64,000 nucleotides of DNA, taken from positions 14,752,165 through 14,816,164 of the forward strand of contig NC_079912.1 in assembly GCF_024868665.1 (NCBI RefSeq). The letters run 5' to 3'. The notes below the pieces were generated by a model, which was not told the origin of the DNA, searched no databases, and saw only the letters and a list, made by a program, of their open reading frames with translations. The position numbers and the translations under genes were made by a program. Origin of the DNA: Triplophysa rosa. Lineage: Eukaryota; Chordata; Actinopteri; Cypriniformes; Nemacheilidae. Numbering within the stretch: the first letter of the stretch is position 1; each line of letters begins with the position of its first letter. Of this stretch, positions 53,277-64,000 are shown piece after piece.

Positions 53277-54480
53277 GACACTCTCCAAAGAGGATCTTTT
53301 TCTTTTAATGTTCATTGTTGGTTTTTTATTGCTTTCTTTTCTATACGTATCGTTTTTTTCCTGCTCGGAATATTTCACAGTGATGTGTAATGGGGAATTC
53401 TTGACTGTTCCTGGCAGTCTGTGTGAAAAACAGGGGCCAAAATGTTCTGCAATATTTTTAACAGCCTTAATTATGGATCGTGTTGTTTGCTTTCGGTTTT
53501 TATTTGATTCATCCGTTGTAATTTTCGGGTACCGCTTTGTTCATCTGTCGGAGAGGCGGTGCAATAGCTTTGCTCCTGTTGTCTGATTTGAGATCGAAGG
53601 TCTTGACGGTGGCCACGCTGCAGGGTCGCAGGGACGGGACTCTTTTCGCCTCTGCGTAACACGAAGCATATCAGTCAAAACAGAGGAAAGACCAAGCCAC
53701 TGCAATGACTAAAGTTGTTTTGCGATCGCAGAGGAAGCGCTTGAATCATGCTTAACTCTCACTTGTTTGGTCGTGTTTACAGACTCTTTCGAGAATCGAG
53801 ATTTCGTTTCTTCCTCCTCCGAAAGGTTGCTCCGAACGTCAGAGCATGTCACCTCCTTCGGACCGCCTTGTTTATTGGTCTGGATCGAATCCTATAACCT
53901 TGACGTCTGCGCCACAGGTACCAGAACCATCAGAGTAACTCAGGACAGAGCTTGATTCAAAATGTATGCAAGCCTTCCTCATCCAATTCTGTGTCTTTAT
54001 CAATCGAGAAGAAAATCAATCCGCCTCATATCTCACCCATGCTCGCCATCGGAAGTTACCGCGATAGGATGGGATGGTATGTTTAGCTCACACGTCGAAG
54101 CCCAGATCCATCCTCTCCATCGACGGATGTTTGAACGTACATATTTGCTTGCATTAACGTTTTTACGTTTGTTTTCTTTTTGGTACAATGGAACGAAATT
54201 GAATTGTCTCGACCTCACGATTAAAGTGGTACTTTAAAGTGCTGAGCTGTCACCCGGCAAGTTTTCTTTATATCTGACAAATGCAGATACGAAGATGCTA
54301 ATGCAATGCGCTCTCAAGGAAACAAGAGATGAGTGTTTTTGCCAAGCAGTGTTTTGAATGTGTGTCTGTTCTGATGCTAGATTTATTTCTGTTTTTTTTC
54401 CACTGTTAAAAAAAGAAACTTCAGATTCATGTACTTCACGACTCGGTTTGGGACAAACGGTCCTGACAGACTTAATAAAT
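53277..54480 (+). other. mmp16: Possible extended 3' UTR
   Basis: About 1.2 kb without recognisable mobile elements follows the proximal signal and ends at a second AATAAA (54474-54479). Absence of repeats fits, but does not prove, a longer 3' UTR. Mammalian MMP16 is known for a long 3' UTR. Confidence 0.4.
54474..54479 (+). terminator. mmp16: Candidate poly(A) signal (distal)
   Basis: AATAAA within CTTAATAAATTAATC. It is a distal candidate for an alternative mmp16 3' end. Confidence 0.35.
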
Positions 54481-55020
54481 TAATCAGTATATGATTAAAA
54501 TGACCTTTACGCGCATTGTTTACTGTATAGTTATAAACCTGAAAAGAAAAACCTTACAAAATATACCACGGTATTACCATGGTATTTTTGGGGTAAGGCT
54601 CTTTTTACTTTCTCTCTATTTCTCACATCAAGTGCTTGTGTCCGATTATTGAGTGTCTCAGCGGTCAAACAAATGTAATCACAAACAAACTGTAATCAGG
54701 TTAAATAATGAAGAGAATAGTGAAATGTCAAACTTCGATAGGTCTGAAAATTATGGGTTAAAGCTGCTGCGTGTCCTGTGGTTATATGTAGGTAGTATCG
54801 ATGGTTAGAGGCTTTGCCAAGTGAAAAGGTCAACAGGACAAACCTGGCAGTGTGGATTCTGATTGGCTCTCGAAACCTTGGCAAGGTGGATGATGTCAGG
54901 TCAGGCATCCAACGGCCATCTGTTGCAATTTTAAATCTAGCTCAACGTTTACGGTAAGCATAACATCTAAAGAGAACTGTAGATGTGATGAATTACTGTG
55001 TCTGTGGATGACTTCAAATG

Positions 55021-55280
55021 TTAAAGGGGATAGTTCAACCAAAAATAGAAATTCTGTCATTTATTCACCCTCATGTGGCTCAACACCTGTATGTGACTCT
55101 TTCTTCTGTGGAACACAAAAGAAGATATTCAGAGAAATGTCACCGTGGTTTTCTGTTCATACAATGGAAGTGAATGGGGTCCAATGTTGTTTGGTGACCA
55201 GTGGTCTTTAAAATATCTTATTTTGTTTTCTGTGGAAGAAGGAAAGTCACACAGGTCTGAAATGACGTGAGGGTGATGAA
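55021..55280. repeat. Family M MITE
   Basis: It starts TTAAAGGGGATAGTTCAACC and has AACACAAAAGAAGATATTCA with the inverted AAAATATCTTATTTTGTTTT, and CAGGTCTGAAATGACGTGAG. The right terminus is eroded. Confidence 0.85.
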
Positions 55281-58200
55281 ACACAAATCTCTAACTTTGT
55301 GTACAAGTGCAGAAAATGTCAAACAGTGAAGCGAGTAGTTTTGTGTGTTTGGTGTAAGGAAAGCGAGTCTTGTCGCTTTCTCTCTGTCCTCTTGACACAA
55401 TTTGTGGTGCTAACAGGACCTACACTGGTGAGCGTCATTCTGTAATCTCATGGTGCTGTTATTTTAGACATTATGGATTTAAACTTGACTGATATCGGTC
55501 CGTACAGGAATCATCTATTGGTGCCTGTGTTGTCATAGTGCGTGATTTCCTCTTTTGCGTTTTTATTTTCAATGAGTTCTGAAGGCGTTACGTTGGCATT
55601 TGTGCGGTTTTTCGGCCTCGTGTTGGTGCTAGACCTTGAATCATGTTTACAGTTTTACATTTAGCAAATGGACTGAGGACGCATTTGTCTTTCTTATTTC
55701 CCTTACTAACCGTCCACAAACTTGGAGCATCTGCTAATCTGAATCATCCTCATTTTTTGTCATACTTCCATTTTTGTTTATCTTCTCATCTGCATTTTAA
55801 ATGACATGTCTGATTCCAAACGGAGGAAGCAAGTGAAGTATTTGTACTCGTATTCATTCTGTTTGTAGCCGTGTATTTGTGATATATCTGTTGACGATCC
55901 ATTTCATTGATCAATAAACTCATTTGAACATATTTCCCTGAGCAGTTAAGTGTCCATCTACCAGTACCATCGTCATGTTTCCTTATATCATTTCTGTTGT
56001 GGTTACATATAGGGTCATTGCTGTTGCCAAAATCATCAACGTGATGAGTTTGGGATGCTAAACCAACAAAATTTGTCAACCTGCTTAACTAGAAAATACA
56101 TATACAAATACATATTGGATGACCCATGGCTCTGTTGGTACAGCGGGGTATTATCTTAGAACTGTGGTACTTAAATCAACACTGATGCATGATGGGTATT
56201 ATACTTTTAAACAGCTCATGTCCATTTTAGGCTTTTAACACTGATCCAATGCAATGACGCAATGCATTTTTACTTTGTTTTTCCAGATCATCCTTTTTAA
56301 TGTTTGATTGTCGCTTAAGCATTCTTCAAATCTGTCTTCTTATCCATTTACATTTTTATGAACAGTTCTATTTTCTAGTTTTTTGGTTCGCGATCTAATT
56401 ACAGACTTGTAAATATATTGCCATTATTGCCAAGTTCAATTTAATTAAAACGCTTAGTGTTCTTTTAAATAACATTATAAACGGTAATTGAAGTGCAAAA
56501 TATGTCTTCATAAGCATCTCAGGGCCCAGATGCGGATCGATCCAGCCCAGCTAGAAGCCACGGCTACTGCGAGAGATCATTATCCTCATTAAAATGACTG
56601 TGCTGAAATGATTCAAACTGCAGGAAGAAATTATCTCCATTTCTCAGACTATTGACTTACGGGTGCTATTTATTATCCTTTTGTCTCAGCCTTTCAGCCT
56701 TTTCTGAAATATCATTCTTCAGAAATAGTTACAACCCATACACCCTACTATGACCTAAAACCTGTTGACTCCACCCACATTCCTAAACAGGCTCCTCCTA
56801 CTTAACCCATCCACTGATGCAACCTAAATGCATAAAGTGCAGACTCCGCCCACTGGTACGCTTAAACACATAAATTATGTACGGACACTATCTAAAGAGA
56901 TCCAAGGGACTTGCAAAGAACAATGCATTAGAAAAGTAAACTAAATTAAATCTATAATGGATTAGTCCACATTTTAAATACCACGTGTGGCTCTGCTAAT
57001 GGTTATAACCTTATTGTTGTGTTAAATAGCGTTTAACCGATGCCTGCAGGCTGGAAACATGTGCTTCGGTTCACTTGACTGTGACACATTAATCTAAAGC
57101 ACAGATTCAGTCACAAACGCTTTGTAATGAAGGAGTTTTATATCTACTTAAAAAAGCTGTGAGGTCAGCTGTCTTTCTAAAGAACTGAGCTGGTATTTCC
57201 AGGTACTGTTTTACACATCCTCCAGCATCCTGTCTTCTCCTGGGAGGCATCATTTCTGCCTAATTTAAGCTGGAGATGATGGCTGCTGAAACATTTCGCA
57301 AACTCAAAACAGAGTGAGGAAAAGAGAGAAAGAGAGAGAAAGATCTGAATAAATTAATGAACCGGATTTGGGATCAAAAACCTTTTGATTGTAGAAACTC
57401 AAAAAATTGAAAAAGCAGAAATGGTTCACCTACAAGTGAAACTTCTGCCATTATTTACCTCACACGCATGTTGTTACAATGTTGTTACAAAAGGAGCAAT
57501 CTTTACCAAAAAATAATTCAAAAACTTGAACAACCAACATCATTGGTTCATGCATTTCAATATTTTATTTGTCACATTTTAATGATATTTAAAACTTAGA
57601 CAATAAGTGTATATTTAAAAATAACAATTTTTTTAATGACTAAATGTTTTATAACCTAACATCATGTGTCAGTTTGAATAGACCGAAAAATGACACATGG
57701 GAGCTGCTGTGTAAAGTTTACAGTAAATGTACATTTTGGTCTGTTTATAACACAAAGATATTGTATATGCAATATAGTGCACACATATGTTTGGAGCTAT
57801 GAAACACGCTTTATGCGTGAGAACTTGTGCTCATGCAACAAGACAGAAAAGATTTAAAAAATCCCCTCGGATATCTCAAGCCGAACTGAATCTCAGGTAA
57901 ACCTCAAATTCCTTTTGCGGTATAATTTAGACATTTTTCAAGTAAAGATTTACTTATTTTTATTGCAGTTTGCTCCAGAAAGAAGTACTAGACTGGACAT
58001 GTTGATCATTGTCAAAAACATGTCGATCTGATTCAGTTTCCCCTCCGGCTGCTGTTTACATCAGGTCTGTACCTCCCTGATCCCCTGGTGGTTTTCATCC
58101 AACTAGAGGTGAAACACATTTGAAGTTGACGCACTTGTAGCTTCATGATCACTAAACAGGTGCGTTTTGTATATAAGTGGGCTGATTGATCCCCTGCAGT

Positions 58201-58799
58201 TTCCAACCCGAAGAAAAAAAGACTCAAGTTTTGACGCCGAGGCCACTGTGAAAACAAAACAGTGATTCATTATTGCAATTGTCATTGCATTATTCTAACA
58301 ATAGGCATGTTTCTGAATGTACAAAAATCCACAGATGTAGAACACGCAATACAGTAAGAGACTGCAGATGGGTTAACTTCATTTCCAAAGCAAGATATGC
58401 CCAAAGCTCTTATTGTATTACTGACTATTCTCTCAGAAATAGGAATTCCTTCAATGAAATTGCAGTGGAATGATAATTAATAACTTTTAAACAGGGCCAT
58501 CTGGCAAAGCACTATACAATCTAATCTACGAAGATCGGCACAATGAATTGATAGCTGTCGGCTGATTCAGCGTGTTTTATATGTAGCAGATCAGAATAAA
58601 ACTGAATAGTTTCACTTTGCGAACAGAAAAACTATTTAGAGAGATAATGTAGCCAAATCTCTTCTTCAAAGTCAAAATGTACAATCGGTGAAGTGTTTAT
58701 GTTAGTGTTCTAATATACTATAAATTGGAAAAAGTATCAAAGCTTGACAAATCACTATAAACGGTTAAGTAACTGTTTGTCGTCTCCCTATGTTATCAC

Positions 58800-59049
58800 G
58801 GTCACACTTTATTTTAAGGTCCAGTTCTCGGTTTTAATAAACTATTAACTACGACTTTTGCATAGTTAACTCTTAATTTGTTGCTTATTAATAGTTGGTA
58901 AGGTAGTTGTTAGGTTTAGGTAGGATTAGGGATGTAGAATATGGTCATGCAGAATATGTGCTTTATAAGTGCTTATAAACAGCCAATATGCTAATAATAG
59001 GCATGCTAATAAGCAACTTGTTAATAGTGAGAATTGGTCCTGTGTTACC
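58800..59049. mobile_element. MITE with GGTCACACTTT / GTGTTACC ends, copy 2
   Basis: It shares TTAACTCTTAATTTGTTGCT, AAGGTAGTTGTTAGGTT and AACAGCCAATATGC with the copy at 17749-18010. Confidence 0.87.
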
Positions 59050-59186
59050 GTTATCACATATGTTGAAACCCTAGTTTAATATTTAAGTACCATACAATTT
59101 AAACTACTATTTAATGTTTAAATGTCATTTTAATTCCTTTTTGATATCGATCGTTAAGATGAACGTGTTAAAGAAAACAGTATTTA

Positions 59187-59775
59187 TGTCATGAATTGCA
59201 AGACAGGACCCAGGCGCACACAGCAAGGGGTTAACTGAAGACTCTTTATTAAAAGACAAACTCAAAAACCCTCGATGGGGAAAACACGGTAAAAATCAAA
59301 ACAAGGAAGCAAACCAAAAACTTCCCGCAAGGGGGATAAAACAAACAAGGTCCAAGGGTAATCCAAATGATAAGTCCACAAACGAAAGGGCACGGTGAAC
59401 AGGAACAGAGTAATCCGAGGAGTAGCCACGGAGGAGGGTAGGGCGAACAAACACTCACGGTCACGATGACAATACACAATACAATGAACCGACACGGGAC
59501 AAGGAATTCATGGGGCTTATAAAGGGGAACAATAACAAGGGATGATAACGCAAGGAGGGTGAGAGGCAGGTGACGGGATCGAACACTAAAGGGAAGATTA
59601 ACGGAAACAAGGGGGCGGGGCCAAGGCAAGAGACAGGAGGACACACGGCGCAATGTCAAAACAAACTGCCACATGTCTCCACACAAGACGTAACACACAC
59701 ACAAGACATGGTACTGTCACGACCCTGTCCACAAGGCTCGAAAACTCCGGACAGGAAGGACAGGATCATGACAAT
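59187..59775. repeat. Interspersed repeat with GTCATGA ends
   Basis: It begins TGTCATGAATTGCAAGACAG GACCC and ends CAGGATCATGACAATT. The interior has ACTCTTTATTAAAAGACAAA. A related copy is at 63370-63610. An open frame of 151 codons on the minus strand is low-complexity and not a known protein. The class is not certain. Confidence 0.65.
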
Positions 59776-60209
59776 TTACCTTTATGGCAAATGGGTCCCT
59801 AGTTAAAAGTGCAACCCAAAACCTATTTTGGATAAAAAGAAAAAAAATCAGTTACTTAGCAAGTACACAAAAGTTCAGTGTTCAAAACTGTTTGTATCCT
59901 TACCCTACAAACTGTAATTTTACAGAATTGTAGGTCGTTTTAAGTTATTTTTTCACATATAATGAAAAAAATGTTTTTTTATATGGTATATATGGTAAAA
60001 CATAATCAAATTACAGAAAAAGACTGCAAATTTAGCAAGAAAAATTTAATTTTACGTAGAAAAAAAAACAATAGCTTACAGTATTTTTCTGGCGCCCCAG
60101 CTGCCAGAAATTATCAGTTTTTTACCGATTTTGCCGGAAATGTCAGTTTGACATCATTTGACAAGGATACATTTTTGTGTTTCATTAAGTCCTGGAACTT
60201 AGTGTAAAT

Positions 60210-60757
60210 CAGGGTATATACAGAAATCATGGAGCTAAATTTAATACTTTTTAAGACCATTTCCATACATTTTAAGACCTCATCACCATTTCAAGTTTTA
60301 ATACTTTAACTTATATTTACTGTGTACTGATTGTAAGATAGCACAACTAAACAGTCATAGTTTGTGATAACTCCTTATTAATGCAATGTAATTCAGAAGA
60401 GTGGGAACGAAGCTCCAGAGAATTAACTGAGTGACTAAACCAATGCAAGGTTTATTACAAAGAGAAACGAGGCTACGCTAATCGCCTTCCTACACACAGA
60501 TCAGTACGCCTCACGGTTATTCCCAGAGACGGCCCTCAGCCATGGTTCTAACTCCTTATCCTCCAACCATTTGCACGAAAACTTGCATTTCCCCATTAGT
60601 CAATGATGTCGTTTAACATCCGGGTGTAAATGGATCTCCATTAAATTTAGGCAAACTTTCGCATATGACCTCTTTGGACAAATATGAAAAAATGATACAC
60701 AATTGAATACCTTGGAAAATGGCATTTAATACTTTTTAAGACCCCGCGGACACCCTG
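60210..60757. mobile_element. Putative hAT-like element (CAGGG ... CCCTG ends)
   Basis: CAGGGTATATACAG on the left and GCGGACACCCTG on the right are inverted. AATACTTTTTAAGACC occurs near both ends. The flanking 8-mers GTGTAAAT and GTGAATCT match only partly. Confidence 0.6.
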
Positions 60758-62094
60758 GTGAATCTTCAGAGAACGCAAAATAAATATTATATCAAGCTAT
60801 CAGGTTTTCAAGCAATGTGACCAGTTAATTGTATCTCATTGAGCTCAAGCAAATGTTACAGCCTTGCTATTTAGTGACAGCAGGGTGGAGCCAGGGTTCA
60901 ACAGTGTGATTCGGATAGTAGGGGGGATTGAAATTAGAATGGGACATTATCACATTAATTTAATGAAACCTGGCCAGCGTTGGCAGAAATCCCCTGTAGT
61001 GCTTATATAAATTACGTTAATACATCTACCCGGGTCGCCTGACATTCAGACGAGCGAGTTAATTTATTCCTCATTTGTTTCACAACAGGAGAAAAACAGG
61101 CGAAATCTCAGCGAAGATTTTTCGCTTCGGCTGAAGACGCGGGTCGACACAGATTACGTTGATTGGAGAGCCGGGCCCTTGATGGAGAATAAATGAGATA
61201 CGGTCAGAGGGTAAAATGAGGAGAAAATTATATCAGCATTTGATTTTCGGCTTATGCAGATTGTTTCAGTCCATATGTTTGTGGACTTTTCATTATCACA
61301 TTTCTGAAGGCTAATAAAAAACATGTGTGAGGAATGGAAAAAAGTATTACGACTGACAAACTTGATTTTTTCATCTTGGTAACCAGTTTCCAAACTTTTA
61401 GATTGAACTGATAAACTACAGTACATTGAAAAGATGAAATGTTTTGTTGTCTAAGAGTTTAAAAGAAACATAACTTAATGTAACTTATTAAGCTAATATA
61501 AAAGAATAACATTCATAATAATTTCATCTTAGAATGCAAAGTAATGATCATTTTCTTATTATACTATATACAGCCAGTTTCCCTCATGTACAATTATGAG
61601 GCTCTGAGGAGCTGCGATCTGATTGGCTGAAGTCTCTGCAGACTTCTTCATCAGCTTTGAGGACTCTAGGTTGTTGTTCATCGGAAACCGACTTGCAAGC
61701 ATGCAAGGATGGTATCAGAGATGTGGTTTACATGCATCCGACACTTGACAAGACGAAAGCAATGATAATCGACCATGCACAACTGCATCTTTTTCCACAG
61801 ATGAACGAAAGGTTTACTTTGCAGCAGATGTGATACGACAGCAGACTGTGTCCTTGACTTTGATGGTGCTGATAACTGTTGTAAAATGCATCGGAGTGTT
61901 CTGACACATTTGTTATTTTGCATGAATTGACTCATCACCTCATTAGTCATTGATTTAATATATTAATAGAGTAGAGGGGCCTGTTTATCACACAGATGGT
62001 TTCTGCTTTCTGGAGTTCAGTTATTGATTTACGTGCCCATGAAAGCAAAACTCAAGTTAACCAGGAAATGAATGCTGGGACTTCACTCAAATGT

Positions 62095-62223
62095 TAATGA
62101 CTTTCTTTTTGCAGAACACAAAAGATATTTGGAAGAACGTTGGTCACCAAACAACATTGGACCCCATTGACTTCCATTGTATGGACACAAAACCACATTT
62201 CTCAAAATATATTGTTTTGTGTT
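62095..62223. repeat. Family M MITE fragment
   Basis: It has GCAGAACACAAAAGATATTT, CCCATTGACTTCCATTGTAT and ACATTTCTCAAAATATATTG. Both termini are missing. Confidence 0.78.
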
Positions 62224-62542
62224 GCCATAAATGGTCTAGGCTTATGTATACATTTGGGATATGAATATAGCTTAACTTAGTTAACAAAAAAAAACATGTT
62301 CTAAGAACATTTGCTAACATTCCCATGAACTTGTCAAATAATAACATTCAAAATAACATTATTAAAATGCATTTCCAAGTGTTTTACATTTATAGATAGT
62401 TTAACATTTAACATTTGTAAAATGCTGCAAGAGCAATTTTTTTAAAAATGAGGCAACTTTCAAAGAAATTTGTCATATTACATAATGACATTAGCTAAAG
62501 TTCTGAGGATGTTAGCTGGGAAGCTTTTAGCTTGTTTAAGAG

Positions 62543-62735
62543 CCCTGTTGAAAAAACTTGCACATGCTGGTAAGGTATGTTTTGAAGCATGGTAGCTGGT
62601 TTGAGCTGGTAAAACAGGAGAGCCGGTCCTGAGCTAGGAGCTAGTTGCTTAGGACCAGCACATGACCAGCTTAAACCAGCTCAAACCATGCTTCAAAACA
62701 TATCTAACCAACATATGTTGTTTTTTCCAACAGGG
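62543..62735. mobile_element. Hairpin MITE (CCCTGTTGAAAA ends), copy 2
   Basis: CCCTGTTGAAAAAACTTGC on the left and (inverted) TTTTTTCCAACAGGG on the right. TATGTTTTGAAGCATGGTAG pairs with CATGCTTCAAAACATA, and AGCTGGTTTGAGCTGG with CCAGCTCAAACC. It is related to 13086-13221 but longer. Confidence 0.87.
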
Positions 62736-62884
62736 AGTTGACTGGTTTTTAGTTTTTTTATTTGGGAGACCAGTTGGCTAAGCAACTGAACCAACTTAGT
62801 CCAACTATAAGACCAGCTAGTCCAATCCGGCCAAGCCATCTTAAACCATCAAAGACCAGTTTAAACCAGAAAGCATGCTTATGC

Positions 62885-63050
62885 CATGTCTACACCGGAC
62901 AAGGCATGACAAAAGACAATAGAACGCATTAGAAACCATTATAATTTAAAAATTTGTCCACACTGGATACGGCGTGACGCGACCATACCATTCGAACAGG
63001 CCGTGTGTTGTGTCGCGTTGTGCCGGTCGCGTCCGGTGTTAGGCTGATTT
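62885..63050. repeat. Interspersed repeat (TCTACACCGGA ... TCCGGTGTTAG)
   Basis: It has TCTACACCGGACAAGGCATG and GAACGCATTAGAAACCATTA, ending GCGTCCGGTGTTAGG. The same sequence, inverted, forms part of block B at 6420-6480 and 8696-8790. Confidence 0.7.
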
Positions 63051-63369
63051 ATTGTAAGGTGGTTTTTCATGCAGTACAGACAACCAGTGATGGGTGTTGT
63101 AGACAGTCTTTAGGTCTTTAGTGTTCCAACACTTAAACACTCTGAAATACTGCAGTTGTTGCTGGAGACCTCAGGGCTGTAGGACTCACTTTATGTTCTA
63201 ACACTTTCTCAGCATCTGTAGCTACAGGTCTCATAGTCATTCGTGGCACTTGTTGCTTGTACGAAAAAGGTCTAAATTTCTTCCCCCGAGATGCTGCCAC
63301 AGTGGATGATGTCATAGTTTCAATTTTTTATTTAATTTTACTCACCATCAGTAAGCTCTCAGTGTCAAG

Positions 63370-63610
63370 ATACTGACCGCAAGGACCCAGATGCAGACAG
63401 CTGATTCACAATAATAACTTTATTAAAGCAACAACGACCTCAAAACAGGGCTTAAAACAAAACACTACCCACGAGGGGTCAAAACAAAAGAAGTCCAAAA
63501 ACAAAGTCCACTGGCAAAAGGCAAGACAAGAACCGGGGAACAAGACGCAAGAAATACACACGAACTGTAACGAACCGGCACGGGACAGAGAGAACAGGAG
63601 AAAGTTTCTC
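63370..63610. repeat. Related copy of the 59187 repeat
   Basis: AAGGACCCAGATGCAGACAG, AATAACTTTATTAAAGCAAC and GAACCGGCACGGGACAGAGA parallel the copy at 59187-59775. Its right end is not clear. Confidence 0.6.
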
Positions 63611-63659
63611 ATTTCACAGTAAATTTGCCACAACGATGAGCTTCAGAGATCAATCACTA

Positions 63660-64000
63660 ATGCTGCTTTTCCACTGCATGCTACCGTCAGGTTTAGCATG
63701 ACTCGGCTCACTTCACTTCGGCTCAGTTTGCTTTTCCGCAGCAGTTTAGTACCACTTCAAAGTGGGTGGGGATTATAAATTTATCGTCATAGCTGCGCCG
63801 CCTCTACTGCCGTAGCATCATTGTGAACACGACATAAACACCCACACAACACAGCAGTAATGGAGCATATCGATGGTGGGTGGCAGCAAAACAAAATACT
63901 GCTAAAATACCAGAGAGTTTGGGAAATCGTTGTCTGCTCTTTGCTGAAAAAATCATTTGGTTTGCTCGACGTCGCACGAGGGAAAGCTAATGTACCATTT
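63660..64000. mobile_element. DNA element running off the window end (tentative)
   Basis: TGCTTTTCCACTGCATGCTA followed by GCTCGGCTC-like motifs and TTGCTTTTCCGCAGCAG resembles the terminal region of a common fish DNA transposon. Only its left end is in the window. Confidence 0.4.

Larger units (their letters stand above)
54481..64000. other. Downstream gene-free DNA
   Basis: No exon is recognised. Repeats here are a family M copy (55021-55280), a GGTCACACTTT MITE (58800-59049), a 0.6-kb repeat (59187-59775), a CAGGG-ended element (60210-60757), a partial family M copy (62095-62223), a hairpin MITE (62543-62735), an ACACCGG element (62885-63050), a second 0.6-kb-type copy (63370-63610) and an element running off the window end. 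About 55.3-58.7 kb and 60.8-62.0 kb contain no repeat I recognise. Confidence 0.75.

Noticed and set aside
59249..59704. 151-codon minus-strand frame
   Set aside because: Lies wholly in an interspersed repeat and is a low-complexity Leu/Pro/Cys-rich translation.
1..64000. A novel multi-gene system or operon
   Set aside because: Only one gene is supported; everything else is intron, flank or mobile-element sequence.

Overview
This window is vertebrate nuclear DNA, most likely from a cyprinid-like teleost. It carries one protein-coding gene, mmp16 (membrane-type matrix metalloproteinase 3, MT3-MMP), complete on the + strand from ATG at 4786 to TGA at 52821-52823. The organism call rests on three things: GT-AG introns, the gene itself, and dense short non-autonomous elements of kinds common in carp and zebrafish relatives. 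These elements include hAT-type MITEs, Tc1 remnants, palindromic foldbacks, tRNA-derived SINEs and long CA/GA microsatellites. The species, and whether this is the mmp16a or mmp16b paralogue, cannot be settled from the window.

Layout: 1-4380 is upstream intergenic DNA with one MITE, one SINE and an ATT/ATC-rich tract. A CpG-rich promoter and 5' leader (about 4395-4785) has a CRE-like site, an NRF1 palindrome and two upstream ORFs. Ten coding exons follow: 4786-4896, 18873-19021, 20287-20409, 25334-25638, 36651-36812, 38906-39123, 47355-47493, 50134-50284, 50391-50506 and 52495-52823. They total 1803 nt and join in frame to 600 codons plus stop. Every junction has a GT donor and an AG acceptor. 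The 3' UTR runs to a poly(A) signal at 53271, with a second candidate at 54474. From 54.5 to 64 kb is gene-free DNA with further repeats.

The protein has, in order, a signal peptide, a prodomain with cysteine switch (PRCGVPD), a furin site (RKRR), a zinc catalytic domain ([11 protein letters not shown] plus Met-turn), a proline-rich hinge, a four-blade hemopexin domain closed by a predicted Cys338-Cys527 disulfide, a stem, one transmembrane helix and a 20-residue cytoplasmic tail ending EWV. No inactivating change is visible.

I found no second gene and no unknown gene system. The unusual material is in the introns. It includes a local A-B/A'-B' duplication in intron 1 whose copies share a pre-existing hAT insertion, and a complete hAT element with a perfect 8-bp target duplication in intron 3. 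There is also an internally deleted Tc1 with TA duplications and a stub of transposase, several nested MITEs and long palindromes, repeated splice-acceptor-like sequences in intron 4, a MITE reaching to within about 40 bp of the exon 6 acceptor, and an AT-rich tandem array just before the last exon.
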